From Diphasiastrum complanatum (Eukaryota; Streptophyta; Lycopodiopsida; Lycopodiales; Lycopodiaceae), in NCBI GenBank assembly GCA_029204225.1, contig MU832227.1, forward strand, positions 1 through 64,000: a stretch of DNA of 64,000 nucleotides. Reading direction: 5' to 3'. Shown here piece after piece: positions 1 to 11,574 of the stretch. The translations under genes and the position numbers were made by a program. Positions within the stretch are counted from its first letter, which is position 1, and each line of letters opens with the position of its first letter. The notes under the pieces are model-generated. The model saw only the letters and a program-made list of their open reading frames with translations. It did no database searches and was not told where the DNA came from.

Positions 1-184
1 TCCCACTTTATTGATAAATCTGAGAAGGTTACATTTCAAGTGTGTGACCGACCCTAGTCTCCGAGGTGCTAGCATGCCAAGGCGAGAGCCATGACAACAT
101 TCCAGCAAGGGAGGTTGAGACTTGGTTGGAGCTTGCCTTGAGTCGCAACCCGCACTCCCCTGTAGTATTGGTGTGATTCGGCAC

Positions 185-222
<38 letters not shown>

Positions 223-343
223 ATACCAAGCACTCTACCCAAGCTGGTAAAGCACATTTTTCTCTCTCTAGGATTTTCTCTTTCTAGAAAGTCATTTTCT
301 CTCTCTAGATTTTATTGATCCCCAGGCTTCCTTTAATCATGCC
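1..343 (-). mobile_element. R1 LTR fragment (truncated by window edge)
   Basis: This is the minus-strand form of the U3/R half of the R1 LTR found repeatedly between 26.9 and 57.3 kb. It includes the reverse of the AATAAA polyadenylation signal near position 10, the C-tract and the CTCTCTCTAGG block. It stops at about 343, before the GC-rich U3 tip present in other copies, so it is truncated there and continues left of the window. Confidence 0.85.
186..220. repeat. Poly-C tract (35 C)
   Basis: An uninterrupted run of 35 C lies inside the R1 LTR fragment. Other R1 copies have only 5 to 8 C at this site (for example around 29695-29702), so this is a local expansion. The length may include sequencing error. 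Confidence 0.9.
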
Positions 344-345
344 TA

Positions 346-1301
346 CTTGTATCGAACAAATGTCCAAAATCCTAGTTATCAGGTTCTTGTTGTAGAACAA
401 TTGATCAGATAGATCTTGATTCTTTTAAGATGGTAGATCTAGGACTTCTTAAAGTTATACTTGGAATAGAAGTCACTAAAAGTAATGGTTTTACCTTCAT
501 ATGTCAATCTAAGTATGCTAGATCAATCTTAGCAAGATTTGGCAAGATTGACTGTAAAGGAGTTGAAACTCCTATGGAACTAAGTGTAAAAGTTTCTAAG
601 GAAAGTGATGAAGCATCCTTTGAGGACATCACTACCTATAGAATGCTTATTGATTCCTTGATATACTTAACCATCACTAGACCAGATCTTAGTTTTTGTG
701 CTGGCAAGTCGAGTCAATACATGAAAAGTCCATTAATATGTCATTGGAAAGGAGCAAAAGGGTGTTAAGGTACATCTCGGCTACAAAAGACTTTGGCATA
801 GTTTATTAAAGGACTAATATTTGTTTGAGAGCATACGCAGGTGACAAGATGGATAGAAGATCCATAAGTGCATTTGCTACATTCTTATGTGGAGGAGCTA
901 TATCTTGGCTTTCCAAAAAGCAAGATATCATCTCTCTTTCATCAACAGAATCCGAATATAAAGCTATGACAACAACAACAAAGGAGGTTCTTTGGCTTAA
1001 AAGGCTTTTGGAGGAGCTCCATGTGATCAAGGATGAAGACATTCCATGCATATATTGTGATAATCAAGCATCTCAACAACTTGCAAACAATCTAGTCTTC
1101 CATGCTCGAACAAAGCACATCAAGATTGCACAACATTTCATGAGGGAGAAAGTGCAAGCAAAGGAGATCAAGCTTATTCATATTTCATCATCAGATTCCA
1201 TTTCTGATATACTCACCAAGGCATTGCCTAAAGATCCATTTATAAAATTAAGATTGGCTATTGGAGTTATAGATAGATCTATGCTAGATTTACCAAGCTA
1301 G
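346..1301 (+). pseudogene. Ty1/Copia reverse transcriptase C-terminus and RNase H (broken)
   Basis: Two plus-strand frames encode the 3' end of a Copia polyprotein. The first (about 400-768) has the RT thumb signature: MVDLGLLKVILGIEV, then the YARSILARFG segment and SLIYLTITRPDLSF. The second (825-1301) is the RNase H: CGGAISWLSKKQDIISLSS, STESEYKA with the catalytic Glu, the YCDNQAS Asp motif, and the C-terminal HIKIAQHFMREKV and DILTKALP blocks. A frameshift and a short loss lie between 768 and 825. Everything upstream of the RT thumb is missing. The stop at about 1301 precedes a purine-rich stretch and the 3' LTR, as in an intact element. Confidence 0.9.
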
Positions 1302-1313
1302 ATTTTTGAGGAG

Positions 1314-2073
1314 TGTGAAAAATGCAAAAATAAGCTTGGTAGAGGCCAAAAATCTTGTATATAGGATAGACACACATGTGTGGAGCCTGTTCCCACTTGT
1401 GAAACTATTGTACTTTTCATGTACCATAATCATATATGTTGTACATATGATCTAATTCAAGTTCTAGCGGCTAAAATGGCCAAAAGCTAGTTTTCTAGAG
1501 ATATGACACATGGCACCAATCTAATGATTGCATGAGCCAAATATTTTGAGTAGGTGTCACATCCCATGTGTAGAGGACAACTCACATGTGTGGAAATAGC
1601 TGAAGTAAGTGAGTTTTTTCTTCTAGAAGATTTCCATGAAGATCTCCATATAGTAGGAAAATAGACCCAAAATGCCCAAAATGGAAAGTTTTGATCCAAG
1701 TGTCAAATTGCATGATGGTAACAAGACATCCTCACACATGTGAGATCTGATGCATGATCAGTACCTCGAGCTCTAAAAGTGTATATATAGAGGCTTATTT
1801 GGCCATAATCAATGTGAGACACCAATCTTGGTTTTGGAAGCAATTTTGAGTGATTCTCTCCATTTGTCTACATTTGTTTTGATTGTTTTGAGGTTCTATC
1901 AATGTGTACTTGATTTTCAGGTTGGAGTCCATACTTAGACAATGTTTCACATGTTTGAAACCAGAAAGTACACCTTCCTTCAATTAATGATTGTTCTTGT
2001 TAGGATTTTGTGTCTAGAATTGATCTAGATTGATCTTAATCTCAAGTAGATTGATAGATCAAGTAATCTGACA
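1314..2073 (+). mobile_element. 3' LTR of Copia family C1 (+ strand)
   Basis: It begins TGTGAAAAATGC directly after the purine-rich GATTTTTGAGGAG that follows the RNase H stop, as expected for polypurine tract plus LTR. Its start matches the far end of the minus-strand LTR at 3254-4046. The U3 holds the CACACATGTGTGGAGCC and TTCCCACTTGTGAAA pair. A TATATATAG box sits at 1782-1790. The right end (ATCTGACA) is placed by analogy with the GACA ends of the two other C1 LTRs and is approximate. Confidence 0.6.
1782..1790 (+). promoter_or_regulatory. TATA box of C1 LTR
   Basis: TATATATAG lies about 470 bp into the C1 LTR, downstream of the G-box-like palindromes. This is the position expected of the retrotransposon core promoter. 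Confidence 0.45.
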
Positions 2074-2139
2074 ACCAATCCCTCTTGGGGATCAGATTAG
2101 GATCCACTCTTGGTTCTTTTTGTACTTTTCCACATTTAT

Positions 2140-2487
2140 TCAAATGAAATTGACTAATGAACTTTGAAAGTCTAAAACAAGTTTTGGCCTCAATATGCCA
2201 AATATGGAAATATTGCAAAATGTGATAAAACTAGTTGAATCTTTCACAGAACAATCACTAATCTCCCTCAATATCTCATTAGAGACATTCATCTTAATGT
2301 AGTGGAGAGCCATCCTAGATCTCTTTTTATATTTTTGTACTTCTTGAAGGACTTGAGGCTCCTCCTCAATCCCAAGTACAATGTCCATCACATCTTGGAG
2401 TATCAAGATGGACTCCATCCTCAACTTCCATATTGAATAATTGGAAGTAGACAATCTCTCACTTGGTTGCAACAAGCATGAACTCAT
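2140..2487 (-). pseudogene. Copia gag N-terminal fragment (C1 family)
   Basis: This 115-residue minus-strand frame starts MSSCLLQPSERLSTSNYSIW. It carries the typical opening of plant Copia Gag (UBN2/DUF4219 type): the SNYSIWKLRMES segment, the DVMDIVLGIEEEP segment and a KKRSRMALHYIKMNVSNEIL segment. Gag would form the virus-like particle. It lies downstream, on the minus strand, of a primer-binding site at 3241-3253 and an LTR at 3254-4046, in correct order. The frame is lost after about 75 residues of recognisable Gag and the rest of the element is missing to the left. Confidence 0.75.
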
Positions 2488-3240
2488 TTAAGTCATGTAA
2501 AGTGGAGATAAATAAAAGTGATGAACAAAAAAATTTGCTTCTCTCTCACTATAGGATCCAATAATGGTGTACTACCATCTCCTATGCAAGATCTTGCAAC
2601 AACCTGTAAAATGATTCTCACTAGCTACCTCAATCTCTCCAAAACTAGATCTACTTCACATCAAATGATGGAGTATGGGCAAAGTTAGGATCAAACACTC
2701 TTAGCACGTGTGAAATATACAAAGAAATCAAATTTGACTCAAATACAATGATATTGCATGAAACAAAATGGCTAAGATCTCAAAACAGTGCCTAGATCAC
2801 ATATAGATGAGATTGGTAAGCATTCAACTGTGATTTTGGATCAAAAAAGCAATCTCTTGACCAAACCAAATGTGTCCACCAGGTCTAGGTGCCATACCTA
2901 ACCCTCTTAAAAAGCTTATAACTTTTGATTGGCTCAACCAAATGGAATGAAATTGATTGCATCAGAAACTAGGACAAAAATAGCTTCAAAACAACCTATC
3001 TAGCAAGATTTTTGGATCAAATATGAAAGAGAACTCCCAAACTGAAATTGGATGTTCCTCACATGTGTCTGAACACCTGATTCCCTACAGTACCAGGTCA
3101 GACCCAATCAATGCCCTATTGAAATCTTTCTATCCAAAATTGAACAATTTAGCTAGGAAAATGGATCTTGACAGTTTCTAGCTCAAGATTGATGAAATTT
3201 TTTCACTCAAATGGATCAAAATGCATGGTAACCTTAGGTA

Positions 3241-3253
3241 GGCTCTGATACCA
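3241..3253 (-). promoter_or_regulatory. Primer-binding site (tRNA-iMet type)
   Basis: The reverse complement reads TGGTATCAGAGCC, the standard plant initiator-tRNA primer-binding site. It abuts the LTR end TGTCGATTTC (reverse GAAATCGACA). It fixes the orientation (minus) and the 5' LTR boundary of this Copia element. Confidence 0.9.
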
Positions 3254-4046
3254 TGTCGATTTCACACGTGTGGACTGTCCACAACATGTACTTGTGATCT
3301 CCTAAGGTGTGTAGATGCACCAAGATCAAGACTAGATTGAGATTCAAGATCTATCTTTGATTCTATGGCAAAACCACACTACTACATGCATTCAATCACT
3401 TTCAGCTCTCACTCACACGTATGGGAAGTGTTCCAAAAATAATCTAAGTAAAAACAAGCTGCTCGATATGAGCTCTCGGGTAGAGAGAGAAAGCTAGAAA
3501 ACCAGTTACTCACAAAATCCACTCAATCTCAAAATCAATTAGATCCAAATGAGAAGTACAATGATACTAGTAGATCCATGAGCTACCACAATGCTCAATC
3601 ATGATTGGGCCATACTTTTGCCACCTCTTAATCCAATTGGACCATTGATCCATTCACCTCTGAATTCTATTGGACCATTTTCAAGCATATCTCAAATTCT
3701 ATTGGACCACTCATGGTTCCACCTCCTATTGGACCTCTTAAACTTCATCAAACAAAGCATTACACTTGTCTACACTCTAATAGGGTCGAGTTTGGCCTCC
3801 TACTCTATTTTGACTCAATAGTGGCATTACAATTGGAAATGGATAATTTGCCATCTATGCCAAATTTGACCCTATCAACATCATTACACCTAGATGCTTG
3901 ATACAAAAAACAGAAGACCCCTATATCTAACATTTTTAATTTAATTCACAATTCTCCACACGTGGGAACATCCTCCACACATGTGAGATTCACTTACAAA
4001 CTTCTTTCATAAAAATACCAAGCTAGATTTTTGCCAATTTCTCACA
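3254..4046 (-). mobile_element. 5' LTR of Copia C1 (- strand)
   Basis: It is bounded by the primer-binding site on the left and by a CCAAGCTAGATTTTTG...TCTCACA end on the right, which reverse-complements to the C1 LTR start at 1314. It carries CACACGTGTGGA and the CCACACGTGGGAACATCC / CACACATGTGAG pair. Near 3600-3735 there are five ATTGG (inverted CCAAT) motifs about 25-35 bp apart. The length (793 bp) agrees with the C1 LTR at 20074-20858. Confidence 0.75.
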
Positions 4047-4357
4047 TCTTCACATCTTGTTTGCATGGAATTCCGAGCTGGAGTCATCTTCAAAGGAAGC
4101 TATATCCAAATTAGAGGATGTATTGTCTAAAGCAGGCTTGCATAAAGGCCATGTTAAAATTTAAAAAAATGACAAGTTTAAGATAAAACAGAAAATACTT
4201 CATGCAAACAGAGCATTGGAGGATCCAAAGCTCGTAGCTTTATATCAAATTATTCTGGCAAATAAATGAAGATTCAATACTTGTTTTGGAAAAAGATAAT
4301 AGTTGCAACTCATAATTTCGAAGAAGAAGGTTCTACTCGTCTACACAAAGTAGAAGT

Positions 4358-4793
4358 TTGGAGATTAGACAACATGTGAAATACTTGAGAAAAGATAGAT
4401 TTTCAAATAATGATGTACAAATGATACATAAAACAACTACTGAATTTGTGGATGCAGTTCGAAGTGCATGGGGTGCAGATCATATAACACATCATATGGT
4501 AAGATTTCGATGTTACACTATTATAGACAAATATGTGCAATTAATTTAGATACTTTTGTTACTGATTTAGATATTGTTTTTATGACATGCAGCACATGTT
4601 ACGGCATCATTTGACATTCTTTGCAAGAAATAGTGGAAGTTTTAGCATATGGTCATTGCAAGGAGTGAAAAAATCGCATTGGCAAGCAAGAGCGGCATTT
4701 TATAAAAGTACACAACATGGTGGGACTAGCACAAAAGCACAACTATATATTGCAACCTCAATGGTTTTACAGAGGAATCCAAATTCATCATAA
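4358..4793 (+). pseudogene. Two-exon gene fragment of unknown family
   Basis: Two plus-strand frames join cleanly through a consensus intron. Exon A (4358-4498) ends at ATG before a gtaaga donor (4499). Exon B starts at 4593 after a tgcag acceptor, in the same frame, giving THHM-HMLRHHLTFF across the join. The downstream part reads GSFSIWSLQGVKKSHWQARA then STQHGGTSTKAQ, a conserved-looking composition with several His and Trp. I do not recognise the family. The fragment is short, its start is arbitrary and nothing coding is visible upstream, so it is probably a relic or a captured gene piece. It ends at 4793. Confidence 0.35.
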
Positions 4794-6117
4794 TACAAAA
4801 TCGACGGATTATAAAAAATTTCAAAAAGCATGCAACTTTATACAAGCCAATAGGCAATAGATATACAAAGAAATTTTGTATATTAAATGGAAAATATTAC
4901 AAAGTCTAGTTCTCCAATATCTACTCTGCTTCCGACAGTTCATGCAACAGTTTCCTTCTTGGTACGGATCCAAGAGCTCATAGTTTTCATGCTTAGTCAG
5001 ATCAACATACGTAACATACAATGCAAAATGAGATGATCTGAGCATGGAATTCATTGGCCCATATCCTAATTTGTAAGTGCAATAGTTTTCTTAACAAAAC
5101 TTATTTATGCACCCTATTAAAATTTTGTCCTCCAAGAAAATGAGATGACAACATTGCAATCTTACCTACTAAAGTTGAATGTCTATACAACCAATCAACT
5201 AGTGCAGAAGCGGATCGACGACGAACTCTTCGAGTTCAAGATACTCGACTACATTCTCTTCGTTCTCATACGAACTCAAAGTCTTCGGTTCGAGATCCAT
5301 GTCATCCATACTACCCTGCCAGACGCAGACCACATCATAGTTCACTTTAACACTTTTTCAGTAACTGCAATGTTTCATTCTCATTGCTTACGCAGTCATT
5401 ATACCTGTTCCATGTACATATATACATAACGACAACTCATGTAGAGTCAATCTGTGATAAATGCATGCAAGTGGAAAAGAGTAAAACAGAATTCCTACGC
5501 AAACTCAATTGTGTCTTCATTATTTGATTCCATAGGATTAGAGATCTTAGAGAGAGTAAAAGACATTCAGAAGATAGAGATAGTTATTTAATCTATAACT
5601 AGCAAAGTAAGATCACTACACACAGTGCACCATTAATGTGAACCACTCTTGGACACATGATTGTGATCTGATCGTTGTACTCACAACTGCTTAATTCAGA
5701 TTCTCTATTCTTCTTATGTGTATAGCACTACGAATACTTTCTGATAGTTTACTTTCTCTATGACACTCACTCAATTCAGAATGTCTAATCCCGAAGGTAG
5801 CATGGCTGTCTTAGATGCCTAATTGTTCACTCCTTCATGGTTGTCTTTGACACTTACAAGACATTCCTCCATTCGATCTAAGTTAATAGTTATGTTGTAG
5901 TTTTGGTAAAGATCTTGAAATGTTTTGTATGTTGGAGCTGTGTCTCTTCTTTTGCACTTAATCTATTCAAGAGCACTCCAACAACTAGTACAAGACAAGA
6001 TACAAAACTTATGCATTTGGCTTTGTCCTCATTGATTACTGTCTCACCATCAATATTATGTCCACCTCTCAATGTCAATAAGGTTGGTGAACAGATAGCT
6101 GGTTTTGGAAAACCAAG
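4794..6117. other. Non-coding stretch
   Basis: AT-rich sequence without recognisable genes, LTR ends or long repeats. Reading frames at 5145-5429 and 4821-5054 show no family features. Confidence 0.5.
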
Positions 6118-6984
6118 CTAACTTTCAAATTTGAGAAACTCCTCTTCAAAAGGAAGATCATTTTCTTTTTGGTGCATTTCCTCAACAACCATTTTCAAGC
6201 AATCTTTCCCTGAATAAAACTTATCCTTATTTACATCGTCAACACCAAGGAGAAGATCACCAGCATCATAATCAATTAAATCAAAAAATTCACGAAGCCT
6301 TGTGCTCAAAATGCAAAGAGTCTTGGCCTTTGTGAAATAAAAAAGATCCGATATATCTAATAATGTCAAAAAAGAATTAGTATCTATATTGTAAATAGGC
6401 AAGGTGACTAGAGATTTATCAGAAGGACCATGGGTAGAAATAGTTCTAGGACTTATAAACGAAGCCCTACTTCGAACAAGATCAAAATTTGTACAATCAT
6501 TCAAAACTAACGCTTGTATCAATGAAACAAAATTCTATGTCAATAGGCTTGAACTTGTCAGATTTTCTATCGCTGGAAGAAAGAGCTTCAGAAGTAGGAG
6601 TAGCTTCTGAATCGTAATATTTATCAAAAAAAAAAAAAACAAAGGCAGATTGAAAATCTACAAATCTACATTTTTTATGTAGTTGAAAATTATCTACAAA
6701 CTTCAAATCATCATGCAACTTGGTGAACATTCGGTCAAGCTTAGCTTTATAACTATGTTTGTCGAGGTTCACCAAGTCTTGATAATGAATCATGTCCTTA
6801 TTCTAAGATCTGAACAAGGGAGTGAATAGAGATAAATCTTAGAAAATGCTTTCACACTAGGACCCTCTATAATAGAAGGAAGAACAAAAAGAAAAGAAGA
6901 AAAAATTGACTTAAAATACTCTATATTGTCACTAATACCAAATTCAAGAAAAAAAGATAGTAGACTAGAATCAAAATTAGACAT
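6118..6984 (-). pseudogene. Broken minus-strand reading frame, unknown product
   Basis: Three minus-strand frames follow each other with 4- to 26-nt overlaps: 6984-6790 (64 aa, starts MSNFDSSLLSFFLEFG), 6793-6497 (98 aa) and 6522-6118 (134 aa). Together they span 867 bp and look like one ancestral frame split by two frameshifts. The second contains a run of Phe codons from a poly-T tract (near 6630), a likely slippage site. The composition is rich in Phe, Asp, Lys and Ser. I do not recognise a domain. It could be a decayed host gene or a transposon protein. Confidence 0.3.
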
Positions 6985-9900
6985 TTAAAAAAAAAAATTA
7001 CAGAAAGCAAGATTATGACAAACTTATGAATTCAAGACTTGGATATTGGTTTTAGGCACAAAATGGAAGGCTGAATCACTCTGAAAAGTATTATGTGCTC
7101 GAGGCCGATATCAAGAAACTGAATATCGGTTTCGAACACAAACACAATGGTCAATGGGAATCTGCAAGAGAACGCGTGCTTGGAAGCGATATCTGAGTTA
7201 GCAATATCAAATTCAAGCATGGATGCACAAACGGAGGACAAACCATAGAAATAGTGCACTTAAAATCGATATCTAGCACATAAATCACAAAATTCTCGTG
7301 AAAATCCGCGTCCAGAATGCTGTATTTATTAAAAAAAATTCACACATGTGGAAACGAATCGAAAGGACAACTGTCGTTGTTGGCTTTGTTGAGAATATTC
7401 TCCCATATAAATAATGATTGATGCGACAGTTGTCACATGTAGAATGACTCGTGTCATCGTCTGATGATTTGTCCACATGTAAACTCCCACGTGTCCCTCG
7501 TCAATACGTAATAATTACTTGTACGGATGGACACATGGACAAATAACATGCTGCCATGTGTCCAAAGCCGTTTTCTCACACGTGCAAATTTTTTTTTAAA
7601 TACACTCGGATTTTTCATTTTTTCTCACACATTTTCAGTTCTTTTTTTCAAATATCGCTCTCAAGAGGGTATAATTGTCATCTGCTATCCGCCACCGCAC
7701 ACCCGCGCTCGAGGCCGAATAATACTACTCATGATATGTCATGCGTGATGTAGCTTGTTGAAAACTGTCACTTCTCACTTGTCATTTTTTATTGTAAATA
7801 AAGATCAATCATGAGTACAATGTTCATGATCTGATTTCACACGTGTGGAGCCTGTTCCCACGTGTGAAAGAAAGTACTTTTCATACTTGTAAATATCTAC
7901 TTTGATTTTGTATCAATCAAGTTAAGTGTGAACATGATATGACTAGTTTTTAGTTGCCAACAAAAATAGAAGGCTCACCTTGATCTTGCCCTTTTGACGG
8001 GGTTTGGCATTTTGTGAGTAAATCATCTGGACGTTTTGCAAGTTTAGTATTTTTGAATTACGTCAAATTGATAGCACATGAAATGCTAAATTGTTTTTAG
8101 GTTTTTAAAATTTATTATACTTCACTTTTTGGGGTGAAATCTATTTGTATACTTCATAATCACGTTGTTTATTTTCTTACTAGCTAAAAGACATGTCTGC
8201 AAATCATGTTGTCTACAAATTGTACATAGTATAAAACTTTAATCACTTTAGTTTTACATTTATCAAGCTAAAACATTTTTGTCAACTGCCAAGGATCGAT
8301 GCACGACCATACATTAAAAGACATGATGGTATGTGACCAAGCCTATGATAGATATCATAAAATTAACGTTGGTAAATAAAAATAAAAAAAACATATTTAT
8401 TGTATGTTCTAGATGGAGGCTAAAACTTAACTATTAAGCTTATGTTGAGATGATGAAATAATAAAATATTTTCATTTTTTTTATTATCAAATTTGATTAA
8501 ACCAATGTATTCTACATAAAAAGTGGAGCATTTTTGCTTTTTGAATCATCTCAATCCGAGCAATATTAAGAAAGCTATCGCCCTTCAAAGTTTTCTAGGC
8601 TAATTTTTTTTTCTTGTAGCACGCCCCAATTTAAGTTTTTGAAGCTTCAAGGTACAAATATCCTTAGAATCCATAATTCTAAAATATAATAATTCATTCA
8701 ACTAAAATCTTTAGGAGAATCATTAAGATATAAAATGATTAAAACTCAACTCTGAGTATCCTAGATACTGTCTTGAGTTAAATGCCTTGTTACTAGCATC
8801 AAATGCAAGAAAATAGCAATCCTTCATCTTAATAGATTTGTTTGTACCCTATGATAACTGGAGATCTAATCAAAGAATTGTACTCAAGCATTTGCAGACC
8901 ATAAACTATTGTAAAATAGCATCCACTAGATTAATTAAACTCTCCACAAGTAAAATAGCTTACCTTGTGAGAATGTCTGTGAGATCCATAGGCTTTACAG
9001 GACATTGGAGTATATGTCCAACATAATTCAGAAAAAGTAAGAATCATTGCAAAATCTTTTCCACTAGGAAAACACTGGATTTTAGGAATATTTTTCAAAT
9101 CGAATTCTTTGACAGAAGCGCTACATATTCAAGTTCTATATGCCATTGGTAATTATTGACAAAAAGCATACCAAAATGATAATGACAATCATCTTCAACC
9201 ACAAAAAATTTTAGATTGACGTTTAGAATCAAATCTAGATACCCAAACTTTTGTTGAATATCCATTCAATTATTATTCTCGGATTCATTATGATTCGTTA
9301 TCCAATTGAGCTCTTTGGGATACAATCACTAATAAACAAAGTCTATTCCTTAACTAAGGAATACTCTATACCAAGAATATTATATATCCAATGCACATAA
9401 TTTTCACTGATGAGTCCTGATGATTCACAAATCATGCGTCTTACAAGCAATAACAATCAAAACAATCAGTATCCAAGAGTAATCAACTACTCAAATTAAT
9501 TGCCAATGATTCAGAAATCTCAAATGTCTAGGTGTAGATCTTAATTATACTAGTATAACACCACATTTAGATTCTCATCCAAATCATTTATAAGTTTACC
9601 CATAAATCCTCCACCGAAAGATCTGTTAGCTCTGCAAGTATCTGTCTCAACAATACTTGATCATATGCTTATGTTCACCGACTAGGTTAAATGCACCAAA
9701 TAAACCTAGTAACCAGGAATACACAGTAGATTCATACAAGATTAATCATGCACAAATGTGAATAATCTCACTATGACCTAGTACATAGACACATTCTTAT
9801 TTGGCAGACCTCCAGAACCCACATATGTTACTCACATGTCTCACTAAGAATCTTGTAAACTCAACTACCAAAGAATTTCTATTTCTCATGAGTAAATAAC

Positions 9901-11574
9901 ATATCTGAAAAATCTTTGAGACAAATAACATTCATTCCCATCTCTAGTAACAAAATCTCTTCCACTTAATCAACCTCTCTCTGATCCTAGTACTCAACTA
10001 AGATTTGGTTGATCTAATACAAACATCTCAAACTTAAGTCCTGATCAAACTTACTCCTATTCAAATCAAAATGGAATTAGTAACCTTTGACCTTTCATTG
10101 TATTACTTATTGATAAGAATTCAAATTTCAAACATGTTCTAGATCTAGATTGCCCACAAATTGGACTGTTTTTTCTTTTTATTGATTGGTTTGGCATTTC
10201 TCCGTCAATATTAACAAAAGCTATCAAAACTTCAGAATATGAAATTACATGAATGGAAATCCTACCAATAAGATTTCATATTGTTTGACAGCTTTGAATT
10301 AAATTTTGACGAGTATCTTGCACAAACGTTTATTTGACCCATTTCTAACAATCAATACTGATTAAAAATATATCAGACAAGTAACCGATTTCAAATTTTA
10401 ACCAAATATGAAATTTTACAAAATAGGAAAAAAATTCAATTTCAACTTTCAATCTAGGAGTACCCTATTCTAAAAGTTAAAATAACATACAATAAAATTT
10501 GCCGGCAAATTCATTGTGATTGCTTCTGTCAATTTTAAATTATCTATTATCGGGAAATAATTTATTCTTAGTGAGACCACTTTGACTAATTCAGACTGAA
10601 AACTCGGTATAATCATTCACTAATCTAAACTTATTCCATAGAAAACGAAAAAAATGACTGAAATTTTGATTTTTCGAAAAAAACTCAATTTTTGGTTCAT
10701 AATATGAAACTCAAAAAATTTCTGATGAAAGTACTGTTAGTACAAAAGGTAATCGAAATTGAAAAAATCAAAATATCGTTCAATTCTTAATGTCACTAAA
10801 CCAATGTCCAACTGGCATGCAAAGCACACGACATAAGTCACAAAATGTCATTACGAAATTTTTTACGTAAACTTCAATTTTACGGAATTTGTCAGCAAAA
10901 CATCCCAGATTTGTGACCCAACAGTCAGATGACCACTCAAATCAACTATAAATCTCTCATGCATGTCAGAATCACATTGAGAATCAACATGCAATCAATC
11001 CATGCAAGCACAGTACCACAAATTAGGGAAAAGACTAGCATACGCTCAGAACAATTATGGATTTTGCAAATTTTGCTCACAAAACTACCAAAATTTCAAA
11101 CGGCCATAACTTTGGTTACAGTGCACCAATTTAGGCGATGTAAAGCACAGGACAGAGGGAGACCAAGTGACCAAGGCACTTGCCACATCAGCCTGCCACC
11201 TAGGCTTCACACACGTGAGAACAGAGCAGTCATAATTCTGTAGTAGGGTGCACTTTCACAAGCCTTAGACAATATGCTTTAAAAGCAAACACCCATCCTA
11301 ACCCAAAAGCGATGCTACCAACAGTCTTAAATGGACTATTATACTTTCGGGAAGCATTCATACTAGTCCTATGAAGCAGTATAGGTTGAGAACGAAGATT
11401 TCTTGGTTTGTAGAAGTCAAAATAGCTTCAAACTTGACAAAGAGAAAGCATAAGCCACCGGCCATCAATTTACAGGTCTGATAGCTTGCTGGGAAGGTAA
11501 AAAGGAATGCTAATCATGCTGTAAAAAAATCCAGCATGATGTCCTTATGGATTGGAAGCAATCCATCCCCCAAA
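6985..11574. other. AT-rich intergenic DNA with scattered relics
   Basis: No intact gene is visible. At 7836-7868 there is one copy of the C1 U3 module (CACACGTGTGGAGCC...CCCACGTGTGAAA). Between 7335 and 7590 there is a cluster of CACATGTGG, CCCACGTGTCC and CACACGTGC sites. A minus-strand stretch around 9100-9250 reads protein-like (a segment VNNYQWHIELEYVALLSKNS) but is short and followed by a stop, so it is only a possible relic. Confidence 0.4.

Noticed and set aside
9405-9430. CTGATGAG, the first conserved core of a hammerhead ribozyme
   Set aside because: The required GAAA core with a connecting stem is not present at a suitable distance; the nearest CCGAAAG is about 200 nt away.
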